DNA of 64,000 nucleotides from CATQHP01 sp965214915 (GCA_965214915.1 CBDCCP010000002.1:62001-126000), one strand, 5' to 3'. Counted from the first letter of the stretch, positions 45,242 to 54,846 are shown. Numbers and translations: made by a program. The notes: a model not told the origin generated them from the letters alone.

Positions 45242-46009
45242 ATGCGTAAATGGATTGTTTTTACCGTAGCCGGCATTCTCGCTTCGGGTACGCTGCTCGC
45301 GCAGCGCGGCCCGCGGGACGACCGCCGGCGCGGACAGCGCGGACAGCAGCAGCAGACGCTGCAGGAAGCGGTCGGTCTCAGCGAAGAGCAGCGCTCCGAG
45401 ATCGACGACATCCGGCGCGCCGCCCGCGATGAGGTTCGCGAGATTTTTCAGGCGGCGCGAGAGAACAGAGACAAGCTCCGCGAGGAGATGCGCAAGGAAA
45501 GCCCCGACTCGGCGGTTGTCGGCCGTCTCATGGTCGAAATGCAGTCCACCGGCAAGAACGCCGAGGCCAAAAGAGATGAGATGGAAGACAAAGCGCGGGC
45601 GGTTTTGACCGATGAGCAGTCGGCGAAGCTGGCTGAGATGGAAGGCGACCCGGCATCCGCCAGGGCGCTTATGCAGGCCCGGTCGCTGGGTCTGATCGCC
45701 CGCCCGGACCGCGGCGGGCGGCGCGGCCCGCAACGCGGATTCGGCCGGCGCGGCCCCGGCGGACCGGGCGGGCGCGGCCCCGGCGGTTTCGACCGCGGCC
45801 GGGGACGGCGCGGCTTCGGACGCGGGCAGAGCTCCCGCGGCGGGCGCGGTTTCGCCCCGCAGCGAAACTCCGGTCGGCAAGGGAGCCGGCGGCAGTTTCA
45901 GCGCGGCCCCGGCCGCGGCGGCGCGCAGCGGTTTCGCGGCGCGCAGGGCGGCGGACCCCGGGGTTTCCGGGGTCCGGCCGGCCCCCCGCGCTCCCGCGGC
46001 CGGCGCTAA
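45242..46009 (+). CDS. Spy/LTxxQ-like exported protein with RG-rich tail
   Basis: 255 residues: signal peptide (WIVFTVAGILASGTLLA), an acidic-basic helical core (residues ~38-140) with LSEEQRSEIDDIRR and LTDEQSAKLAEME, the two LTxxQ-like motifs of periplasmic Spy/CpxP chaperones, then ~110 residues rich in Arg, Gly and Gln (RGG-type repeats). The RG tail is unusual for this family and would be strongly cationic, so it could bind polyanions. GGAGG precedes the ATG. The IS element starts directly after the stop codon. Confidence 0.65.
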   Translation: MRKWIVFTVAGILASGTLLAQRGPRDDRRRGQRGQQQQTLQEAVGLSEEQRSEIDDIRRAARDEVREIFQAARENRDKLREEMRKESPDSAVVGRLMVEMQSTGKNAEAKRDEMEDKARAVLTDEQSAKLAEMEGDPASARALMQARSLGLIARPDRGGRRGPQRGFGRRGPGGPGGRGPGGFDRGRGRRGFGRGQSSRGGRGFAPQRNSGRQGSRRQFQRGPGRGGAQRFRGAQGGGPRGFRGPAGPPRSRGRR

Positions 46010-47244
46010 GGAAACTCTGAACAAGCAGGCTATTGACTGGGATAATAAGGGGAGAGCAGCGGGCACGGGGAATAAGGGGGAGAGCGATGGCGCAGCGGAC
46101 GTTTGCAGAATTGGAGTACGAGGGGAAGAAGAAGCAGACGAGGCGGGAGAAGTTTCTGGCACGGATGGAGGACTTGATTCCGTGGGAGCGCATGGAGGAG
46201 CGCATCCGCCCGTACTACCCCCAAGCGGGGCGGGGGCGGCGACCGTACGCGTTGGCGGTGATGCTGCGCGTGCATTGCGTGCAGTTGTTTTACAACGTGA
46301 GCGATCCGGGGATGGAGGACATGCTGTACGAGATCGAGTCGGTGCGGCGCTTCGTGGGCTTGCGTTTGGGGGATGCGCTGCCGGACGAGACGACGATTTT
46401 GAACTTTCGGCATCTGTTGGAGCGGCACGAGTTGGGCGGGAAGCTGATGGCGGAGATCAACGCGCACTTGGCGGAGCAAGGCTTGCGGCTGCGGGAGGGG
46501 ACGATTCTGGACGCGACGATCATCGCGGCGCCGAGTTCGACGAAGAACAAGAAGCGGAGTCGCGACCCACAGATGCATCAGACCAAGAAGGGGAATCAAT
46601 GGTATTTCGGGATGAAGGCGCATATCGGCGTGGACGCCGAGACGGGGCTGACGCATAGCGTGGCGGCGACGGCGGCGAACGTGGCGGATGTGACCCAAGG
46701 GCATGAGTTGCTGCACGGCGGGGAGCGGGAGGTGTGCGCGGATGCGGGTTACCAGGGGATCGACAAGCGCGCGGAGCATCGGGGGCGTAAGGTGCGCTGG
46801 CAAGTGGCCTTGAAGGCTGGGCAGCGGCGGCGCTTGGCGGCGGGCAGCGCGGAGGCGCGGGCGGAGCGGCGCAAGGCAGAGGTGCGGGCCAAGGTGGAGC
46901 ACCCGTTTCTGTACGTGAAGCGGCACTTTGGCTACGCCAAGGTGCGCTATCGCGGCTTGGCCAAGAACCGGGAGCGGATCAGTCTGCTGTTGGGCTTCGC
47001 CAATCTGCTGCTTGCCGGGCGCTACGCGACGGCCTGAGCGCCACAATACAGGAGTCGTGCGTCCATGCCGGCGCCAAGCCGCAGAAGCGGAGTCGAAGCC
47101 GTCGCTGCGGGGTCAAAAATTGGCGTTGCGCAGTCAAAATCGGCAGGATTCAGCCGCAAAATTCGCCGGCAGCCCGGCTGCAACCGCTCCTTACGGACAA
47201 CTTCAACCAGCCAACGCGCCAAAACCACTTTATTCAGACTTTCC
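46010..47244 (+). mobile_element. IS5-group insertion sequence
   Basis: 1,235 bp. Terminal inverted repeats GGAAACTCTGAACAA (46010) and TTATTCAGACTTTCC (ending 47244), flanked by a CTAA target duplication (46006-46009 and 47245-47248), as in IS5 relatives (YTAR). One transposase gene. Clear ends and duplication imply a fairly recent insertion. Confidence 0.9.
46087..47037 (+). CDS. IS5 family transposase
   Basis: 316 residues. DDE catalytic residues in GTILDATIIAAP, KAHIGVDAETGLTH/CADAGYQGI and the Y-2-K-like KAEVRAKVEHPF. The N-terminal DUF772-type domain is MAQRTFAELEYEGKKKQTRR. ATG 46087 begins the protein that matches the family; the reading frame extends further upstream within the IS but without similarity. 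Appears intact. Confidence 0.92.
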   Translation: MAQRTFAELEYEGKKKQTRREKFLARMEDLIPWERMEERIRPYYPQAGRGRRPYALAVMLRVHCVQLFYNVSDPGMEDMLYEIESVRRFVGLRLGDALPDETTILNFRHLLERHELGGKLMAEINAHLAEQGLRLREGTILDATIIAAPSSTKNKKRSRDPQMHQTKKGNQWYFGMKAHIGVDAETGLTHSVAATAANVADVTQGHELLHGGEREVCADAGYQGIDKRAEHRGRKVRWQVALKAGQRRRLAAGSAEARAERRKAEVRAKVEHPFLYVKRHFGYAKVRYRGLAKNRERISLLLGFANLLLAGRYATA

Positions 47245-47289
47245 CTAAACGCCCCGGTGAAAGCGACGCAGCGGGCGCCACGCGCCTCT

Positions 47290-47325
47290 TTGTTATCCAC
47301 TATTCACTGTTCACTATCCACCGGC
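47290..47325 (+). repeat. TATCCAC-type intergenic repeat
   Basis: TTATCCACTATTCACTGTTCACTATCCACC: degenerate 7-bp units, followed by a GC-rich palindrome GGCCGCCGGCTCCGCCGGCGG (47324-47344) that could form a terminator-like hairpin for aroE. Confidence 0.7.
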
Positions 47326-47344
47326 CGCCGGCTCCGCCGGCGGC

Positions 47345-48211
47345 CTAAACTCCCAGGGCTTGCCGCAGCGCCTGTTTCATCGCCGTTTCGTCGGGGTCCT
47401 GCCCGGTCCACATCTTGAAGGCGATGACCCCTTGGCAAACCAGCATCGACAGACCGTCGAGGGTCGGCAAGCCGCGCTCTTTCGCCGCGGCCAGCAGCCG
47501 GGTTTCCGGCGGATTGAACACCGCGTCCACAACGAGCATGTCGGACTTGGCCCGGCTCAAGTCGACGTCGGGCATCGCCTCGACATCGGGATAAAGCCCG
47601 ATCGACGTGCAGTTCACGAACAGATCGGCCCAAGCGGGCGCGGCGTAGGTTCCGCGCCAGGGTTCGAAGCGAATCGGGCTGCCGCCGCCCGCCTGGATCG
47701 CTTTGAGGTCGCGGACCGTCTTTTCGCCGCGGCCGATCGAGCGGTTGACCATCAGCAGCTCGGAGACTCCCGCCAGGATCAGTTCCGTGGCCACCGCGCG
47801 GGCGGCGCCGCCGGCGCCGAGCATGACGACGCGCTTGCCGGCCGGATCGACCCCGCTGTCCAGGCGCATGCCGCGCACGAACCCTTTGCCGTCGGTGTTT
47901 TCGCCGATGAGCTTGCCGTCCGCGATGCGCACGGTGTTGACCGCGCCGATCGCGCGGGCTTCGGGCGAGAGTTCGTCGAGGTAGTCGATCACGGCCACCT
48001 TATGCGGAATCGTCAGGTTGACGCCCCTCATGCCGAGGACTTGGAGAGCCTTCATGGCGTCGCCCAGCTTTTCCGGCGGCACCTCGAAGTTGAGGTAGCG
48101 CCAGTTCAATCCGGCGGCGGCAAAGCCGGCTTCCTGCATCACGCCGGTCGGGTTCTCCGCTACGGGCTGTCCGAATACGCCGACTAATTCGTGCCGGTAG
48201 TTCGCGGGCAT
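47345..48211 (-). CDS. aroE: Shikimate dehydrogenase
   Basis: 288 residues. Reduces 3-dehydroshikimate with NADPH in aromatic amino acid synthesis. Substrate-binding NLTIPHK with the catalytic Lys, AVNTVR and the nucleotide motif GAGGAARAVATEL, then NCTSIGLYPD. A TAAAAT hexamer (48221-48226, minus strand) lies 9 nt before the ATG. Divergent from nadB. Confidence 0.95.
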   Translation of the reverse strand: MPANYRHELVGVFGQPVAENPTGVMQEAGFAAAGLNWRYLNFEVPPEKLGDAMKALQVLGMRGVNLTIPHKVAVIDYLDELSPEARAIGAVNTVRIADGKLIGENTDGKGFVRGMRLDSGVDPAGKRVVMLGAGGAARAVATELILAGVSELLMVNRSIGRGEKTVRDLKAIQAGGGSPIRFEPWRGTYAAPAWADLFVNCTSIGLYPDVEAMPDVDLSRAKSDMLVVDAVFNPPETRLLAAAKERGLPTLDGLSMLVCQGVIAFKMWTGQDPDETAMKQALRQALGV

Positions 48212-48282
48212 AACCCCGGTATTTTAGCGATTCGGGACGCCCGCCGCCCGCCGGGATAGCATGGGAAATTGGCTGGCAGTCT

Positions 48283-49839
48283 ATGGAAACCGACTTTCTG
48301 ATTATCGGGGCGGGCGTCGCCGGTCTGAGCGCGTCGATCGAGGTTTCCGCAGCGGGCCGGGTGCTGATCCTGACCAAGGATCGGCTGACCGAGTCGGCTT
48401 CGGAGTACGCGCAGGGCGGCATTGCCGTGGCGCTGAGCGACGACGACCGCGTCAGCCTGCACGAGAAAGACACGCTGCAGGCCGGGGCCGGTCTGTGCGA
48501 CACGCAAGCCGTGCGCACGCTTGTGGAAGAAGGCCCCGAGCGGATTCAGCGGCTGATCGATTGGGGCGCCGAGTTCGACACCGACGGCGGCAAGCTGTCG
48601 TTTACGCGGGAGGGGGCGCATAGCGTCAACCGGGTGCTGCACGCCGGCGGCGACTCGACGGGCCGCGAAATCGCCCGCGCGCTGTTCAACAAGGCCCGCT
48701 CGATCGAAAACATTTCCTCGCAGAGCTTCTCGGCCGTGGTCGATCTGCTCGTCGAGCGCGGCGAGGTATGCGGGGCGGTAGCTTGGCGCGAGGAGTCGCG
48801 GGAGCTGGTCCCCGTCCATGCCCGCGCGGTGCTGTTGGCCACGGGGGGGCTCGGCCGCGTTTACCGCGAGACCACGAACCCCGACGTGGCCACCGGCGAC
48901 GGGGTGGCGATGGCTTACCGCGCCGGCGCCGTCGTCTCCGATATCGAGATGGTGCAGTTTCATCCGACGGCGCTTTATCTCGAAGGCGCGCCGCGGTTTC
49001 TGTTGTCGGAAGCGCTGCGCGGCGAGGGCGCGGCGCTGCGCAACGCCGACATGGAGCGCTTCATGTCGCGCTATCACGACCTGGAAGAGCTGGCCCCGCG
49101 CGACGTCGTTTCGCGGGCGATCGTCAGCGAACTGCACCGCGTGCGCAAAGGCCCCGTGTACTTGGATCTGACGCATCTTGAGCCGGGTTTCGTGGCCAAG
49201 CGCTTCCCGCGCATCTATGAAACTTGCCGGCATTACGGGGTCGATCTCGAAGTGCATCCGGCGCCCGTGCATCCCGCGGCGCACTACGCGATGGGCGGGG
49301 TCAGAACGGATTGCGACGGGGCTACGACGATTCCCCGGCTTTACGCGGCGGGAGAGGCGGCCTGCGCCGGCGTCCACGGGGCGAACCGGCTGGCCAGCAA
49401 CTCCTTGCTCGAAGGACTGGTGTTCGGGGCGCGGGCGGGCGAGGCGATGCGCCGCCACGCCGGCGGCCCGCTGCGCCGCACAGACCTCGGCGCGTGGTTT
49501 CCGGCCAGCCCGCTGCCGGCGAACGCGGTTTCCGACCTGCGCCGCCTGGCTTGGCGCCACGCCGGCATCAGGCGCTCCGGCGACGGGCTGCGCGCGGGGC
49601 TGAACGAGCTCAACCGCATCTCGCCGGCGTTCGAGAAGCGGCTCGCGCGCAACAGCCGCCACGGATTCGAGACCGACAATCTCTATCAGGTCATCCGCCT
49701 GATCGCCCGCTGCGCGCTGGCCCGCGAAGAAAGCCGGGGCGGCCACTTCCGAACCGACTTTCCTCAGTCCAGGGCGGAGTTTCAAAAGCACTCGCAAATC
49801 CAGCGGGGCCGCGAAATCGAGTTTGTGGATGTGGAATAG
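48283..49839 (+). CDS. nadB: L-aspartate oxidase
   Basis: 518 residues. FAD enzyme oxidising aspartate to iminoaspartate for NAD synthesis. FAD-binding FLIIGAGVAGLSASIE at the N-terminus, SEYAQGGIAVAL, the arginine-containing active-site stretch HPTALYLEGAPRFLLSEALRGEGA, HYAMGGVRTD and GANRLASNSLLEGLVFG. Normal length. The usual partner nadA is not in view. Confidence 0.93.
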   Translation: METDFLIIGAGVAGLSASIEVSAAGRVLILTKDRLTESASEYAQGGIAVALSDDDRVSLHEKDTLQAGAGLCDTQAVRTLVEEGPERIQRLIDWGAEFDTDGGKLSFTREGAHSVNRVLHAGGDSTGREIARALFNKARSIENISSQSFSAVVDLLVERGEVCGAVAWREESRELVPVHARAVLLATGGLGRVYRETTNPDVATGDGVAMAYRAGAVVSDIEMVQFHPTALYLEGAPRFLLSEALRGEGAALRNADMERFMSRYHDLEELAPRDVVSRAIVSELHRVRKGPVYLDLTHLEPGFVAKRFPRIYETCRHYGVDLEVHPAPVHPAAHYAMGGVRTDCDGATTIPRLYAAGEAACAGVHGANRLASNSLLEGLVFGARAGEAMRRHAGGPLRRTDLGAWFPASPLPANAVSDLRRLAWRHAGIRRSGDGLRAGLNELNRISPAFEKRLARNSRHGFETDNLYQVIRLIARCALAREESRGGHFRTDFPQSRAEFQKHSQIQRGREIEFVDVE

Positions 49840-49900
49840 GCGCGCCGCTTGCGCGGCCGGCGGATAGCAAGACAAGACGGAGTCACGGGTTCCGGGTCAC

Positions 49901-49943
49901 GGGTCGCGGGTCTTTTCGGCTCGTGACTTTCGACCCGCGACCC
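49901..49943. repeat. Perfect 12-bp inverted repeat
   Basis: GGGTCGCGGGTC (49901-49912) and its complement GACCCGCGACCC (49932-49943) around a 19-nt loop, preceded by a tandem GTCACGGGT. Could act as a terminator after nadB, but no T-run follows. Confidence 0.6.
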
Positions 49944-50019
49944 GAAAAGAGTGAGATCATGGCCGGCAAGCCGCTGCAGGAGCCGGCCGCGACGCCCGCG
50001 GGACTTTCGCCGCGGGTCG

Positions 50020-50202
50020 TTACGGCTGCTCGGTCTTGGTGACTTTCTCGAACAACCCTTCGAGCCGCGCCATCCTCTCGCGCAATTCGCCGCCGGCCGT
50101 TTCGAACCTGCCCATTTCCGCCCCGACCGCGCGCTGTCCGTGTTGGATCGGCGCCGCCAACGCCGCCCCTGCGCCAAAGATTGCGATCGGTTCCGGGGTC
50201 AT
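50020..50202 (-). CDS. Small membrane-anchored helical protein
   Basis: 60 residues: IAIFGAGAALAAPIQHG near the N-terminus and a helix ELRERMARLEGLFEKV at the end, the plan of many small bacterial proteins of the one-span plus coiled-coil kind. The stop is close to the nadB-acyl-CoA ligase intergenic repeat. Divergent from the ligase gene. Tentative. Confidence 0.4.
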   Translation of the reverse strand: MTPEPIAIFGAGAALAAPIQHGQRAVGAEMGRFETAGGELRERMARLEGLFEKVTKTEQP

Positions 50203-50245
50203 GCCGCATTCAGCGCGCCGCGCCGTTCCGGTAAACTGGGATGCC

Positions 50246-51871
50246 ATGATTCCCGGCACGATGATGGACGGTTACCCGCTGACGCTGACGGCGCTGTTCT
50301 CTCGCGCGGGGACGTTTTTTGCGCGCAACGATATCGTCACCCGGCGGCTAGACGGCTCGGTTCACCGCTATGCCTACGGCGATTATTGGCGCCGCGTTCG
50401 GCGGCTGGCCAACGCCCTCTCGCGGCTCGGCGTCAAATCCGGCGACCGCGTCGCTACGCTTTGCTGGAACCACTACCGGCACTTCGAGGCGTACGCCGCC
50501 GTTCCCGCCGCGGGTGGCATTCTGCACACCTTGAACCTGCGCCTGCACCCGACCGATCTGGGCTATATCGCCGATCACGCGGGCGACAGCGTGTTGATCG
50601 TCGACCGCAGCCTGCTGCCGCTGTTCGATCGGTTCAAGGGCATGGCCGATGGCATCCGCGAGGTCGTCGTCATTGCCGACGGCGAGCCCGCGCCGGAGGG
50701 ATACCGCGACTACGAAGCGCTGTTGGCGGCCGAATCGGACGTTTTCGACGGCCCGCAAATCGACGAGGCCCAGGGGGCGGCGATGTGCTACACGTCGGGC
50801 ACGACCGGGCGGCCCAAGGGAGTCGTTTACAGCCACCGCTCGACCGTGTTGCACACGCTCGCCGCCTGCATGACCGACGCGCTCGGCATTTGCGAGGACG
50901 ACCGCATTCTGGTTGTCGTGCCCATGTTTCACGCCAACGCCTGGGGCATCCCTTTCTGCGCGGCGATGACCGGCGCCTCGCTGATTTTCCCCGAGCGCGA
51001 CCTGCGGCCCGAGTCGTTGCTCGACCTGATGGCCGGCGAGCGCCTGACGGTCGCCGCCGGCGTGCCGACGATCTGGGGCGGCATCCTGGCCGCCCTCGAC
51101 GAGAATCCCGGCAGGTGGGACCTTTCGGCGCTGCGCATGACCGTCGTGGGCGGCTCGGCCGTCCCGCAGGCGATGATCGACAGGTTCGAACGGCGCCACG
51201 GCGTCCGCGTGGTGCAGGCCTGGGGCATGACCGAGACCAACCCGCTGGGCACGCTCTCCCGCGTCAAGCGCCACATGCAGGGCTGGAGCCGCGAGCGTCA
51301 GCTCGCGGTGCGCGCCACGCAGGGCTACGCGGTTCCGTTTGTCGACATCCGCCACGTGGACGACGCAAACCGGGTTCTCGAATGGGACGGCAAGAGCCTG
51401 GGCGAGCTCGAAGTGCGCGGTCCGTGGGTCGCCGGGCGTTACTACGACAACGACGAGCAGCAAGACCGCTTTACGCCCGACGGCTGGTTCAAGACCGGCG
51501 ACATCGTATCCATCGACGCGGAGGGCTGCATCCGCATCGCCGACCGCTCGAAGGACGTGATCAAATCCGGCGGCGAGTGGATCAGCAGCGTGGAGCTGGA
51601 AAACGCGCTGATGGCCCATCCGCGCATCCTCGAGGCGGCCGTGTTCGCCGGGCGCCACCCCAAGTGGGACGAGCGGCCGCTCGCGGCGGTGGTCCTCAAA
51701 GCGGGCGAAACGTTGACGAAGGAAGAGTTGACGCGCTACCTGGAGCCCAAGTTCGCCAAGTTCCAGTTGCCGGACGATTACTTGTTCCTGGACGAGTTGC
51801 CGAAGACCTCCGTAGGCAAGTTCAAGAAGTCGGCGTTGCGGGAAAAATACGGGGGCCTGTTGGCGCCGTAG
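50246..51871 (+). CDS. Medium/long-chain acyl-CoA ligase
   Basis: 541 residues of the ANL superfamily. ATP-binding P-loop TSGTTGRPKGVVYSH, the A5 motif WGMTETNPLG, the A7 aspartate in GWFKTGDIV and the catalytic lysine in PKTSVGKFKKSALREKY. It activates fatty or aromatic acids to CoA thioesters. The in-frame ATG is at 50246, with TAAACT 8 nt before it (50232-50237). Confidence 0.9.
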   Translation: MIPGTMMDGYPLTLTALFSRAGTFFARNDIVTRRLDGSVHRYAYGDYWRRVRRLANALSRLGVKSGDRVATLCWNHYRHFEAYAAVPAAGGILHTLNLRLHPTDLGYIADHAGDSVLIVDRSLLPLFDRFKGMADGIREVVVIADGEPAPEGYRDYEALLAAESDVFDGPQIDEAQGAAMCYTSGTTGRPKGVVYSHRSTVLHTLAACMTDALGICEDDRILVVVPMFHANAWGIPFCAAMTGASLIFPERDLRPESLLDLMAGERLTVAAGVPTIWGGILAALDENPGRWDLSALRMTVVGGSAVPQAMIDRFERRHGVRVVQAWGMTETNPLGTLSRVKRHMQGWSRERQLAVRATQGYAVPFVDIRHVDDANRVLEWDGKSLGELEVRGPWVAGRYYDNDEQQDRFTPDGWFKTGDIVSIDAEGCIRIADRSKDVIKSGGEWISSVELENALMAHPRILEAAVFAGRHPKWDERPLAAVVLKAGETLTKEELTRYLEPKFAKFQLPDDYLFLDELPKTSVGKFKKSALREKYGGLLAP

Positions 51872-51922
51872 GGCGCCGCCGGGTGGCCGCGGCCGGCCGC
51901 GACGCTGCGCAGGGGCATGCGG

Positions 51923-53080
51923 TCAGCGGTAGGGCGAGGGGACCGGCGTCGTGCGCGGGCCTTCGACGCGGCGGTGCATCTCTTCGTAGGAAGCGCCGCC
52001 TTCGACCATCGCTACGAGGTCGTCCGGGTTGACGTCGATGCCGATGAAGTTGCGGGCGAAGTCCGGTCCCTCGATGTAGTCCATGCATTCCTTCTTCGTG
52101 CGGAAATTGTCCACTTGCAGCTCGATGCGGTTGAAGTCGGGGTCGGCGTAGTAGAACGACGTGGTCATGCCGTGGTTGGTCGTCCAGTAAGGTAGAATCC
52201 CTTGCTCCTTGAGCCGGGCGTAAACGTTGACGGTGAGGTCGCGCATCGTGGCGTACTCGAAGGCATAGTGGTCGAAGCCGTAGGTCGGGCCCGGTGCGGT
52301 CGTTTTCTCCTGGCGCACGATCGCCAGCAGCTTGCGGCCCGCGACGCAGGAAAGGAAGCAGACGCGGTCGTTGCGGAACTGCACGCGCGCCGGGAAGACC
52401 GTGCGGTACCACTCGATCATTTGTTCGAACCGCGCGGTTTTCAGCACAGTGTGCGTGGGCGGCGACGGCTTGCGCGCCGGCGCATCCGCAGCGACTTCGG
52501 CGCCGCGCCCCAGCAGGCGCTCCGCGTCGATCCCGCGGGTCTGCGCGCCGTCGATGACGCACCCGTCGGCGCAGTATTCGTAGAGATCCTCGGGCGTGAT
52601 CGGCTCTGCGATGGACAATTCGATGTTCAGTCCGCTCGGGTCGCGGTAATACAGCGCGGTGACCGGGCCGTATTCGGCGGCGCGGTAAGGGAGGATGCCG
52701 TTGGCTTGCAAGCGCCGGTAAGTGTAGATCAGGTCTTCGCGCTCAGCGTAGCCGAAGGCCATGCGCTCGAACCCGCCGAGGTCGGCCGGCAGAGCGCCCA
52801 TCCGCGGGCGGGAGAAGAACGAGATGCGATGGTGTTCCTCGTCGTAAGTGGCGAAGGCGCCTCTGCCGGTGTGCAGCGACACGCGAATGCCCAGGACTTT
52901 GGCGTACCAATCGAGAGTTTTGTCGAGCTCGCGGGCGCGCACGGCGATGTGAGCGAAGGCGATGGGCGCGACGCTCGTTCCCTTGGCCGCGGCCTGCGGA
53001 CGGACGGCCGCGGCAGTTCCGAGCAGAGCGGCGCCTTTGCCCAGGAAACCGCGCCGCGAGACGGTCGTTGCGTTCGAGAT
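51923..53080 (-). CDS. Tat-exported protein with two VOC/glyoxalase-fold domains
   Basis: Two vicinal-oxygen-chelate domains (AFAHIAVRARELDKTLDWYAKVLG and PTHTVLKTARFEQMIEWYRTVFPARV), as in extradiol dioxygenase-like proteins. Upstream of the first possible ATG (52942) the frame continues in a convincing Tat signal (TTVSRRGFLGKGAALLGTAAA). No ATG, GTG or TTG fits before the twin arginine, but ATC at 53080 lies 9 nt after a perfect AGGAGG. So either ATC initiation or a lost start is implied. Metal ligands were not verified. Confidence 0.7.
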   Translation of the reverse strand: MSNATTVSRRGFLGKGAALLGTAAAVRPQAAAKGTSVAPIAFAHIAVRARELDKTLDWYAKVLGIRVSLHTGRGAFATYDEEHHRISFFSRPRMGALPADLGGFERMAFGYAEREDLIYTYRRLQANGILPYRAAEYGPVTALYYRDPSGLNIELSIAEPITPEDLYEYCADGCVIDGAQTRGIDAERLLGRGAEVAADAPARKPSPPTHTVLKTARFEQMIEWYRTVFPARVQFRNDRVCFLSCVAGRKLLAIVRQEKTTAPGPTYGFDHYAFEYATMRDLTVNVYARLKEQGILPYWTTNHGMTTSFYYADPDFNRIELQVDNFRTKKECMDYIEGPDFARNFIGIDVNPDDLVAMVEGGASYEEMHRRVEGPRTTPVPSPYR

Positions 53081-53181
53081 GCTGCGGCCCCTCCTTTGCG
53101 CCGCGCGCAGTTTAACACGGATCGGGCCGTCTTGCGTCTCTGGTAAACTCGCTGCGGGGATTGGGGACGCCGGGTTTCACG

Positions 53182-54834
53182 ATGCATAAGCGGCAAGCCG
53201 CGCGGGTTTCGATTTTTCGGTTCCTGGTTTGTTTCGCCGTTTGCGCCGCGGCGTTCGCACAGGGCGGCGCGGAACGGCATGACGTTTTCGTCGCCATGGA
53301 CGACGGCGTTCGGCTGAACGCATCCGTCTTCGTTCCCGAGGGGACGGCTGCGGATGCCGGTTGGCCGGCGATCGTATTCGTCCACGGCTTGGGCGGCAGC
53401 AAGTCCATAGCCGCGGCGCGGCGGGCCGCCGGTAGGGGGTACGTCGGGCTGGCGTACACGGTGCGCGGGCAGGGCAGGCGCAAGGGCGGAGCGCCATCGG
53501 GCGGCTTCTCTACCCCTGTCGGGGAGCGGGAAGCCCGCGACCTGCGGGCGATGCTCGCCTGGCTCCGTAAAAACTACCCGGTCGATTCGCGGCGGATCGG
53601 GATCACCGGCTCGTCGCAGGGCGGCCTGCACTCCTGGATGGCCGTCGCCTACGAGATGGGCGTCGCCGCCGCGGTTCCGCAAAACTTCACGGCCGAGTTG
53701 TCGCGCGCGGTCATTATCAACGGCGGCATTCAAAGCCGCGTAATCGTTGCGGCGAATCCTCCCCTGGCATATAGCCCGGAGACCATCGCGCAGCGCCGCA
53801 AGGCGGTTGTCGCCTACGATGCCGAGGCGCTCAGAGAATCCACCGCCGCGCGCGACCTGCGTTCGCGCCTTCGCGGCGCGACAATCCCCGTGATGGCGCA
53901 GTTCGCCTTCGAGGACGGTTGGGGGCCGGCGAACAACGTCATCGACGATTTCCGGGAACTGAAGGGGCCTCGAAAACTCTACCTCGGCACGGGCGGCCAC
54001 GGCTCGCCCGCCGTCAAGGCGGAACAGCGCTTTCGCCAACGGTGGACCGACCGTTGGTTCGACCGCTGGCTGCGGGACGAGAGGAACGGCATAGACGACG
54101 AGCCTCCGGTCGAGGTCGCCGTCATGGGCTCGTGGCGCCACCTGAGCCTGCCGTCGTTTCCGCCTCCCGAAACGCAAATGACCAACTACTACTTGGAGGG
54201 AACGGGTGAAAAAGGCGGGCGGCTCGTCCGCGAGGACCGCGTGGACCGCCACGAATACGAGAAGCGCAACAGCGATCTGCAATCCGTCGCTCCAGCCGGG
54301 GCATTGACCCGGCAAACGCTGCGGCGCCGGGGCGCCGCGTCGTTCGGGCCGGCCGAGTTTTACGACGCCGGCGGCCGTCTGCGCGGCCCCCAGGGAGTGC
54401 TGAGCCGGGTTCGCCTCGATTCCCTGCGTTATGCCACGGCCCCGCTACAGCGCGGCGTCATGCTGCTGGGCATCCCGGAGTTGCAGCTTGCGGTCAGCGG
54501 CTCAGCATCGCGGCGGCAGATCGCCGCGCGGCTTTGGGATGTCGCTCCCGGTTCCGGGCGGCGACGGCAGATCTCCCGCATGTCGCTCACCGCCGGCCGG
54601 GAGAACGAGTGGAACGGCCACGCCGTCAGGGTGGAGATGAGCGCGGCGGCCTATGAGGTTCCGGCGGGCCACGCGATCGAGCTCGAGCTTTCCAATCTCG
54701 ATCTTGCCTGGGACAACGCCAAGCAGGACTGGCGCGGCCTATGGGCGATTCCGCTCTTCGATCCCGGGGAAATGACGGTGCATACGGGCGAGTGGCTTTT
54801 TTCCCTGCTGCGCTTGCCGGAGTACGAGGAGTAG
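53182..54834 (+). CDS. Exported CocE/Xaa-Pro dipeptidyl-peptidase-like hydrolase
   Basis: 550 residues with a signal peptide (SIFRFLVCFAVCAAAFAQ). Alpha/beta-hydrolase fold: VFVHGLGGSKS, nucleophile Ser in ITGSSQGGLHSW, then a C-terminal jelly-roll-like domain (LQLAVSGSASRRQIAARLWDV). This is the S15/CocE architecture, which cleaves acyl or peptide esters. ATG at 53182 is preferred to an upstream TTG. Substrate unknown. Confidence 0.8.
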   Translation: MHKRQAARVSIFRFLVCFAVCAAAFAQGGAERHDVFVAMDDGVRLNASVFVPEGTAADAGWPAIVFVHGLGGSKSIAAARRAAGRGYVGLAYTVRGQGRRKGGAPSGGFSTPVGEREARDLRAMLAWLRKNYPVDSRRIGITGSSQGGLHSWMAVAYEMGVAAAVPQNFTAELSRAVIINGGIQSRVIVAANPPLAYSPETIAQRRKAVVAYDAEALRESTAARDLRSRLRGATIPVMAQFAFEDGWGPANNVIDDFRELKGPRKLYLGTGGHGSPAVKAEQRFRQRWTDRWFDRWLRDERNGIDDEPPVEVAVMGSWRHLSLPSFPPPETQMTNYYLEGTGEKGGRLVREDRVDRHEYEKRNSDLQSVAPAGALTRQTLRRRGAASFGPAEFYDAGGRLRGPQGVLSRVRLDSLRYATAPLQRGVMLLGIPELQLAVSGSASRRQIAARLWDVAPGSGRRRQISRMSLTAGRENEWNGHAVRVEMSAAAYEVPAGHAIELELSNLDLAWDNAKQDWRGLWAIPLFDPGEMTVHTGEWLFSLLRLPEYEE

Positions 54835-54846
54835 ACGGTTCGCTGG

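Noticed and set aside
49901..49943. Attachment site or integron-type recombination site
   Set aside because: Perfect 12-bp hairpin but no integrase nearby and no core site; more likely a terminator or repetitive palindrome.
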